Assembly: GCA_023433855.1 (NCBI GenBank)
Contig: JAEYTV010000398.1
Location: 1 to 17,922 of the forward strand
DNA: 17,922 bases
Direction: 5' to 3'
From: Pseudomonadota bacterium
GTDB lineage: Bacteria; Pseudomonadota; Alphaproteobacteria; Rhizobiales; Rhizobiaceae
The notes below the pieces were generated by a model, which was not told where the DNA came from, did no database searches, and saw only the letters and a list, made by a program, of their open reading frames with translations. The number at the start of each line of letters is the position of its first letter. The first letter of the stretch is position 1. Shown here piece by piece: positions 13,455 to 17,922 of the stretch. A program made the translations under genes and the position numbers.

Positions 13455-13475
13455 GGGAGCGGGCCGGCCGCTCCC
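13455..13475 (-). terminator. Hairpin terminator after ohr
   Basis: GGGAGCGG (13455-13462) and CCGCTCCC (13468-13475) form a perfect 8-bp GC-rich stem with a 5-base loop, 7 bases beyond the ohr stop. On the minus strand it is followed by TTGAACTT, a poor T-run, so termination may be incomplete and could read into the toxin-antitoxin operon. Confidence 0.6.
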
Positions 13476-13482
13476 TCTTAGG

Positions 13483-13905
13483 TCACGCTACGGAAACCGG
13501 AACCTCAGTGGACGTGCGCATCGCGTGGCTGTAGGGGCAGACGATATGAGCCTTGGCGACGAGATCTTCCGCCTGCGCCCGGTCGAGCCCGGGGATGTCC
13601 ACCAACAGCGACACCTCGATGCCGAAACCATTGCCGTCATCGCGCGGCCCGATCCCGACGGTGGCGGTGACCTTTGCATCCTCGGGGATCTTGACCTTCT
13701 CCTTGCCGGCCACGTTCTTCAAGGCGCCCAGGAAGCAGGCAGAATAACCGGCGGCAAAAAGCTGTTCGGGATTGGTGCCGGTGGCGCCGTCGCCGCCGAG
13801 TTCCTTCGGAACCGTGAGCGTGACATCGAGAACGCCGTTTTCAGAGACGGCATGGCCGGAGCGGCCGCCGGTGGCGGAGGCTTTGGTAGTGTAGAGAATC
13901 GGCAT
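13483..13905 (-). CDS. ohr: Organic hydroperoxide resistance protein Ohr (OsmC family peroxidase)
   Basis: Predicted 140-residue cytosolic thiol peroxidase that reduces organic and lipid hydroperoxides with lipoylated proteins as electron donors. The protein begins [21 protein letters not shown]15 and E47 (NPEQLF) are the partners of the catalytic site. The two essential cysteines are C57 in [12 protein letters not shown] (peroxidatic) and C123 in [10 protein letters not shown] (resolving), both at the usual spacing. The 140-residue length is typical. The start 13905 has GGGAG seven bases upstream. It is divergent from ohrR with an 88-bp gap that contains a palindrome, so it should be derepressed by organic peroxides. 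Confidence 0.95.
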   Translation of the reverse strand: MPILYTTKASATGGRSGHAVSENGVLDVTLTVPKELGGDGATGTNPEQLFAAGYSACFLGALKNVAGKEKVKIPEDAKVTATVGIGPRDDGNGFGIEVSLLVDIPGLDRAQAEDLVAKAHIVCPYSHAMRTSTEVPVSVA

Positions 13906-13930
13906 CTTCGAACTCCCGTTCGTTTTGTGT

Positions 13931-13949
13931 TGCGCTATTAAATAGGGCA
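13931..13949. promoter_or_regulatory. Candidate OhrR operator between ohr and ohrR
   Basis: TGCGCTATTAAATAGGGCA is an inverted repeat of 9+1+9 with a single mismatched pair; its core CTATT-A-AATAG is perfect. It is AT-rich in a GC-rich genome and lies 26 bases upstream of the ohr start and 45 upstream of ohrR, where OhrR sites are normally found. Confidence 0.6.
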
Positions 13950-13993
13950 CAATCAAATTACGCGCATTGCAAGTCCGCGTCAAGCCTGCAATA

Positions 13994-14503
13994 ATGCAAG
14001 CCGTCAAACAGATAGAGCAGAATCGCGTGGCAACAGGGCCAGACAGCCAAAAAAAACCGGCAAATCGGCGAAAGCCCGAACGGAAGCTCGAGGCGCAGCT
14101 TTGTTTTGCCGTCTATGGCGCGGCGCATGCCTTCAACCGCACCTACAAGCCGTTGCTCGAACCGCTCGGGCTGACCTATCCGCAATATCTGGTGATGATG
14201 ACACTCTGGGAAGAAGACGGGCAGCCAGTCAGGGCGATCGGCGAGCGCCTGGCCCTTGATTCCGGGACGCTTTCCCCTCTCCTCAAGCGATTGGAACAGG
14301 CGGGCCTCGTGGTGCGCGAACGCGACCGTCACGACGAGCGACAGGTTCGCATTTCGCTGACGGAAAAAGGTGCCGCCCTCGAAAGCCGGACGGCCGGCGT
14401 CGTGGCAGCCATCAGCGAGGCCGTGGGATGCGGGGCCGATGAAGCCGCGCAGCTGCGGGACGCCGTCATCGCATTGCGCAAGCGGATGGAAAAGGCACGG
14501 TAG
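13994..14503 (+). CDS. ohrR: OhrR, MarR-family organic hydroperoxide sensor and repressor
   Basis: Predicted 169-residue repressor of ohr that releases DNA when its cysteine is oxidised by organic hydroperoxide. C37 in [12 protein letters not shown] is the sensor cysteine; tyrosines at +4 (Y41), +14 (Y51) and +25 (Y62) from it match the positions of Y19, Y29 and Y40 relative to Cys15 in B. subtilis OhrR. The winged-helix part follows: [40 protein letters not shown], then ISLTEKG. The start is uncertain: ATG 13994 has no ribosome site; GTG 14027 would give 158 residues, nearer the usual 150, also with a weak site. The N-terminal 30 residues are poorly conserved and Lys/Arg-rich. No second cysteine at the C-terminal resolving position typical of two-Cys OhrR was noted except one in VGCGADEA. 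Confidence 0.92.
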   Translation: MQAVKQIEQNRVATGPDSQKKPANRRKPERKLEAQLCFAVYGAAHAFNRTYKPLLEPLGLTYPQYLVMMTLWEEDGQPVRAIGERLALDSGTLSPLLKRLEQAGLVVRERDRHDERQVRISLTEKGAALESRTAGVVAAISEAVGCGADEAAQLRDAVIALRKRMEKAR

Positions 14504-14720
14504 AGCCGTTCAGGCCCCTCAAGCAGCACGGCAGGCTCGCGCCTGCAACGAAGAGTACAGAGCCGGGGTCAAAATTGGCCTACGCCCCCCGGCTGGAGGG
14601 CGCGGAGAGCGCGATGATGGCGGACAACTCTTCCTTAGTTCGGGACGCGTGACGGCGCGTGATGCCGCGCCTGGGGCATCCGGTGCGGCCGGCCGAGCCA
14701 AGCCATACCGGAGCGCCTCC
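14504..14720. repeat. Non-coding spacer with two hairpins between convergent ohrR and an L,D-transpeptidase gene
   Basis: Two perfect inverted repeats are seen: GCAGGC-TCGC-GCCTGC (14531-14546) and AGCCGGGG/CCCCGGCT (14561-14568 and 14587-14594, 18-base loop). Neither has a T-run. They lie between the stops of two convergent genes, so they may end transcripts from either side. The loop contains GGGGTCAAAATTGG, which resembles sequence I associate with ends of some IS21-family elements; no transposase or matching second end is present. I see nothing coding. Confidence 0.4.
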
Positions 14721-15443
14721 TCACTGCCAGACGACGATTCGTGCCTTCGAGGGCACCCGCTCATAAAGGTCTATGATGTCCTGGTTCATCAAACGCACGC
14801 AGCCGGAGGACACGGCCTTGCCGATCGACTGCCACTCGGGCGATCCGTGAAGGCGGTAGAGCGTGTCCTTGCCATTCTGGAAGATGTAGAGCGCGCGCGC
14901 GCCGAGCGGATTGGTGAGGCCCGGCGGCATGCCGCCATTGTCGGCGGAGTAGCGGGCAAGTTCCGGCTGGCGGGCGATCATCTCGTTCGGCGGCGTCCAC
15001 TTCGGCCACTTCTGGCGCCACTGGATCACGCCATCGCCGGCCCAGGCAAAACCCTCTCGGCCGATGCCGACGCCGTAGCGCATGGCCGTACCGCCGGGCT
15101 CGACGAGGTAAAGGAAACGGGAAGGCGTGTCGACGACCACCGTGCCGGGACTTTCTCCGGTGGGGTCGATGACGCGCTGGCGGTAATAACGGGGATTGAT
15201 CTGCTGGTAGGGAACAGCCGGAATGACAAAGCCGCCGTCGACGACGGTGCCGTACATTTCGTCGAGTTCCGCCGAGCCGGCCGGCATGATCGACGGCCGG
15301 CGTATGCTACCGCCGTCGCGATAGCTGATGACCGTGTCACCGGGACCGGGCGCCGTTGAGGCGCAACCAGCCAAGCTGGAGGCCGCGCCGGCCCCCAGAA
15401 CGGACAGGAAGCCCCGGCGGGAAAGAGATGTCTTGAGGTTCAT
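14721..15443 (-). CDS. L,D-transpeptidase (YkuD domain) lipoprotein with a Tat-type signal
   Basis: Predicted 240-residue periplasmic cysteine transpeptidase that forms 3-3 cross-links in peptidoglycan or attaches proteins to it. The N-terminus MNLKTSLSRRGFLSVLGAGA carries a twin-arginine motif (S8-R9-R10-x-F12-L13) and a lipobox LAGC with C27. The YkuD domain covers about 100-240; the catalytic block is H199-G, then SxGKAVSSGCVRLMNQD with C215 and R217. GVIQWRQKWPKWTPPNEM and LTNPLGARALYI are typical of the ErfK/YbiS group in rhizobia. The start 15443 lies just before the Tat motif; a ribosome site is weak, and the longer frame to 15548 would bury the signal. It is 209 bp downstream of a homologous transpeptidase gene on the same strand. 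Confidence 0.9.
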   Translation of the reverse strand: MNLKTSLSRRGFLSVLGAGAASSLAGCASTAPGPGDTVISYRDGGSIRRPSIMPAGSAELDEMYGTVVDGGFVIPAVPYQQINPRYYRQRVIDPTGESPGTVVVDTPSRFLYLVEPGGTAMRYGVGIGREGFAWAGDGVIQWRQKWPKWTPPNEMIARQPELARYSADNGGMPPGLTNPLGARALYIFQNGKDTLYRLHGSPEWQSIGKAVSSGCVRLMNQDIIDLYERVPSKARIVVWQ

Positions 15444-15652
15444 ATGTGGCAGGACCGCTTGATGGAAAACGCGTGACTCGGAAAAAAAGCATAGGACAAC
15501 GGCAAGCGCTTCGAAAGGTTCCAAACCCTCGCCGTCGTCATCCAGCATAGTCTGCTGCAGTCGAGCAACTCTTCACGACAGCGACACAGCGCGTCACAGT
15601 TGCGGGAGCAGGCCTGGATCAGCGACCTACATGCCGTTCGTTTCCTTGCGTC

Positions 15653-16477
15653 TCAGATCACGACGATCGGCGTTCCTTCCGGCACGCGATCGAAGAGGTC
15701 GATGACATCCTGGTTGAACATGCGCACGCAACCCGATGACGTCGCCTTGCCCACCGATTGCCAGTCGGGCGTTCCATGGACGCGGTAGAGCGTGTCCTGG
15801 CCGTCCTTGTAGATGTAAAGGGCACGCGCGCCGAGGGGATTGTTGAGGCCTGGCACGAAGCCGCCACTTGAATCGGCGAACTGGCGCAGTTCCGGCTGCC
15901 GCGCCACCATCTCGGCGGGAGGGGTCCAACGCGGCCATTTCGCCTTGCGGCGGATCACGCCCCGCCCCTGCCAGTCAAACCCCGCCTTGCCCAGGCCAAC
16001 CCCGTAGCGGATGGCCTTGCCGCCCGGCTGAACGAGATACAGGAAACGCTGCCCGGTATCGACGACGATGGTCCCCGCAGCCTCAGCAGTGCGATAGTCG
16101 ACCTCCTGACGAAGATAGCGCGAATCCACACGCGAATGCGGGATCGCCGGAAGCGTATGCCCTTCATCCCGGATCACACCATACATGGTGCGATGAACCG
16201 GATTGGAGACCGGCAGCCCGTACTTCTGATGGAAGTCGCTCGGATAAAGCTGACGCCGCTGAGGGATTGCCCCCGGCATCGGAGGTGGCTGGTTGCTCGG
16301 CGGATCGGCATAGCGCGGAACATTGAAGACAGGCGCCGTTTCCTGCACGAAGACGTCCGGGTTCATGCGGCTCGTGTCGGTAACGAAGGGCACCTGGCAA
16401 CCGGCAAGCGCGGCGACTGCCGAGACAGCCAGGGAAAGCGCCAGGATTGAGCGGAGAGATCGAGAATAAGACGGCAT
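15653..16477 (-). CDS. L,D-transpeptidase (YkuD domain) lipoprotein with a Sec-type signal
   Basis: Predicted 274-residue periplasmic peptidoglycan transpeptidase, homologous to the next gene. The signal MPSYSRSLRSILALSLAVSA lacks twin arginines and ends in lipobox LAGC with C27. A Pro/Gln-rich linker (about 50-80) precedes the catalytic domain, making it 34 residues longer than its neighbour. The YkuD core is AGTIVVDTGQRFLYLVQPGG, WPRWTPPAEMVARQPE, LNNPLGARALYIYKDGQDTL, then H234 (YRVHGTPDWQS) and C250 with R252 in KATSSGCVRMFNQD. The start 16477 is taken because the frame then opens with the signal peptide; the longer frame to 16582 has no signal at its start. Duplicate L,D-transpeptidases fit the 3-3 cross-linked, lipoprotein-linked walls of rhizobia. 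Confidence 0.9.
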   Translation of the reverse strand: MPSYSRSLRSILALSLAVSAVAALAGCQVPFVTDTSRMNPDVFVQETAPVFNVPRYADPPSNQPPPMPGAIPQRRQLYPSDFHQKYGLPVSNPVHRTMYGVIRDEGHTLPAIPHSRVDSRYLRQEVDYRTAEAAGTIVVDTGQRFLYLVQPGGKAIRYGVGLGKAGFDWQGRGVIRRKAKWPRWTPPAEMVARQPELRQFADSSGGFVPGLNNPLGARALYIYKDGQDTLYRVHGTPDWQSVGKATSSGCVRMFNQDVIDLFDRVPEGTPIVVI

Positions 16478-16650
16478 GAAACCTGCTTCCGGCAGATGAT
16501 ATCCGCACCAGGATGGCAGACGCGGCTGGCGCGAAGCTGGCCCCCGGGGCGATTTCGGATCCACCCGGGAAAAGGAGGCCACGGCATGGATGCCGGCAGT
16601 ACGACACCGGCCATCCCTCCCGGTTTACTAACATTCGCCGGTAAAATCTC

Positions 16651-16679
16651 ACCATAGACGCGTTTGTTTCTCGTAACAA
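16651..16679 (-). promoter_or_regulatory. Candidate promoter of the upstream L,D-transpeptidase gene
   Basis: On the minus strand TTGTTA (16679-16674) and TATGGT (16656-16651) are 17 bases apart, each four of six to consensus. It would give a leader of about 165 bases before ATG 16477, longer than usual. Confidence 0.3.
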
Positions 16680-16756
16680 TTGGCCGGCTAAGGGACGCTC
16701 ACCCGAGGACATTGGCGCTCCATGCCCTCGCCCTCTCGCATCGAAATGGACCCTCC

Positions 16757-17922
16757 ATGACACGACCCAAAGTCAAGACCGCCCTTGCGGGGATTCTCAT
16801 CCTGCTGGGCGTTGCATTTGCAATGTTCGCCACCTTCTCCGTAAACAGGCTCGCCGCGATCGATCGCCATATCCAGGAGATCGCCGGCCTCGCAATGCCC
16901 ACCATCGCCGCAGTCAAGGACATGGAAGTCCAGGTGATGACGATCCGCAACGGCTACCGCAGCCACCTGCTCAGCGAAGACGGCCGGATCCAGGCCGAGG
17001 AGCACAAGGCGATCGACGCTGCCTGGGACCTGCTTCTGGAAAAGGGTGAGCGCTTCAGGAAGCTCGAGCCGACAGAAGCCGAAATCCAGCTGCTCGAGGG
17101 CATCGAGGCGGGGATGAGGAACTACATGGAGATCGGCAAGCGCGTGCTCGCGCTCTCCACGGCCGGCGACATCCAGGCTGCCGAGGCGATCCTGCGGGCG
17201 GAGATGGTAGCGCCGGCACAAGCGGCCGGCGTCAGCCTTGCCGCGCTGACGAAGCGCAGCATCGCCGACGCCATCGCAGCCAAGAACAGCGCCGAAGAAG
17301 CCTATTCGACGACCCTGAGCGTGACCTTCGTGGCGATCGGCCTGCTTGCCGCCTTCGTTGCCGCCGCAATCTGGTTTGCCGTCACCGGCATCGCCAAGCC
17401 GATCCAGGCCATCACCCGCTCGATGAACGTCCTTGCCAGCGGCGACGCGAACACTGCGATCCCCTATGCCGGCCGCGCCGACGAGATCGGCGAGATGGCG
17501 GCTGCCGTCGAAATCTTCCGGACGAACGCGCTGAAGAACCGCGAACTCGAGCAGGAAGCCGCAGCCCAGCGGAGCCAGACCGAAGAACAGCGCCGCCGCG
17601 CCGCCGAGCAGGAGCGCATGCGCGCCGAAGCCATGGCGCAAGCAACAACCGGGCTTGCCGACGGCCTGAAGCAGCTTGCCGCCGGCAACCTGACCTTCCA
17701 GCTTACCCAGGAATTCGCCGAGGAGTTCGAGACCCTGCGGAACGACTTCAACCGCGCCGTGGTCCAGCTGAAGGACACGATGTCCTCCGTTGCGGAAGCG
17801 ACCGTTTCGATCGACTCCGGCTCGCGTGAAATCAGCCAGAGCGCCGAGGACCTTTCCAAGCGCACCGAGCAGCAGGCCGCATCGCTCGAAGAAACGGCCG
17901 CCGCCCTCGACCAGATCACCAC
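16757..17922 (+). CDS. Methyl-accepting chemotaxis protein, 3' truncated by the window end
   Basis: 388 codons are visible with the frame still open. Membrane helix 1 is about 8-28 (TALAGILILLGVAFAMFATF); a periplasmic four-helix-bundle sensor domain (about 30-186) follows with AIDRHIQEIAGLAMPTIAAV. Helix 2 lies at about 188-210. A HAMP domain runs about 211-262 (KPIQAITRSMNVLASGD and DEIGEMAAAVEIFR), then a charged coiled coil (260-295) and a second HAMP-like segment (297-345, LADGLKQLAAGNLTFQL). The start of the cytoplasmic signalling hairpin is at about 355 (LSKRTEQQAASLEETAAALD). It should sense an unknown small ligand and signal to CheA. The tip, methylation region and any CheR pentapeptide lie beyond the window. 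ATG 16757 has only a weak GGA site upstream, but upstream codons in frame contain no start. Confidence 0.93.
   Translation, partial: MTRPKVKTALAGILILLGVAFAMFATFSVNRLAAIDRHIQEIAGLAMPTIAAVKDMEVQVMTIRNGYRSHLLSEDGRIQAEEHKAIDAAWDLLLEKGERFRKLEPTEAEIQLLEGIEAGMRNYMEIGKRVLALSTAGDIQAAEAILRAEMVAPAQAAGVSLAALTKRSIADAIAAKNSAEEAYSTTLSVTFVAIGLLAAFVAAAIWFAVTGIAKPIQAITRSMNVLASGDANTAIPYAGRADEIGEMAAAVEIFRTNALKNRELEQEAAAQRSQTEEQRRRAAEQERMRAEAMAQATTGLADGLKQLAAGNLTFQLTQEFAEEFETLRNDFNRAVVQLKDTMSSVAEATVSIDSGSREISQSAEDLSKRTEQQAASLEETAAALDQIT

Noticed and set aside
14370..15359. 329-codon open frame on the + strand
   Set aside because: Overlaps ohrR in another frame and is antisense to the L,D-transpeptidase. No domain.
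16688..17641. 317-codon open frame on the - strand
   Set aside because: Antisense to the chemoreceptor gene, whose frame shows HAMP and signalling motifs.

Overview
This looks like an ordinary chromosomal window of a high-GC alphaproteobacterium, most likely a member of the Rhizobiales/Rhizobiaceae (Rhizobium, Ensifer, Shinella or a relative). The reasons are the uniform GC-rich codon use with long antisense shadow ORFs, the rhizobial flavour of several proteins (class IV aminotransferase, paired L,D-transpeptidase lipoproteins, a chemoreceptor with a HAMP and a second HAMP-like segment) and the divergent ohr/ohrR pair. The taxon is an inference from protein resemblance only. I see no rRNA, tRNA, CRISPR array, prophage or intact insertion sequence.

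Layout. Bases 1-1850 hold the end of a TauE/SafE-type permease (+), a branched-chain-type aminotransferase (-), and two very small membrane or lipoprotein genes (-) that resemble each other. Bases 1990-5300 hold chaC (+), a coiled-coil hypothetical (-), a dkgB-type aldo/keto reductase (+) and corA (-), the last with a foldable leader. Bases 5540-9480 hold acylphosphatase (-), a small DUF protein with a clear terminator (-), a YihY/BrkB membrane protein (-), divergent from it a YjgR/HerA-like ATPase (+), and a PhnA-domain protein that lacks the usual zinc ribbon (-).

Bases 9670-12306 form the most coherent unit: a three-gene operon (DUF899 thioredoxin-like, DUF1579, two-domain VOC protein) reads left from a 54-bp divergent intergenic region, and a MarR regulator reads right. 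A perfect 16-bp palindrome sits in that region inside the regulator's probable promoter. Tail to tail with the MarR gene, overlapping by 8 bp, is a RES-Xre type toxin-antitoxin pair (12299-13406). After a hairpin terminator comes ohr (-) and divergent ohrR (+), with another palindrome between them.

Bases 14504-14720 are non-coding and rich in inverted repeats. Then come two homologous L,D-transpeptidase lipoproteins (-) and a methyl-accepting chemotaxis protein (+) cut off by the window end.

How the genes fit together: several products act on thiols, peroxides, carbonyls or electrophiles (ChaC degrades glutathione, DkgB reduces carbonyls, Ohr/OhrR handle organic hydroperoxides, VOC/DUF899 proteins are often found in detoxification clusters). 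The MarR protein carries a cysteine at exactly the spacing of the OhrR sensor cysteine but lacks its tyrosine partners. Nothing here is a clearly new system. The best candidates for follow-up are the MarR-DUF899-DUF1579-VOC unit, the paired micro-proteins, and the RES toxin-antitoxin module with its embedded toxin start.
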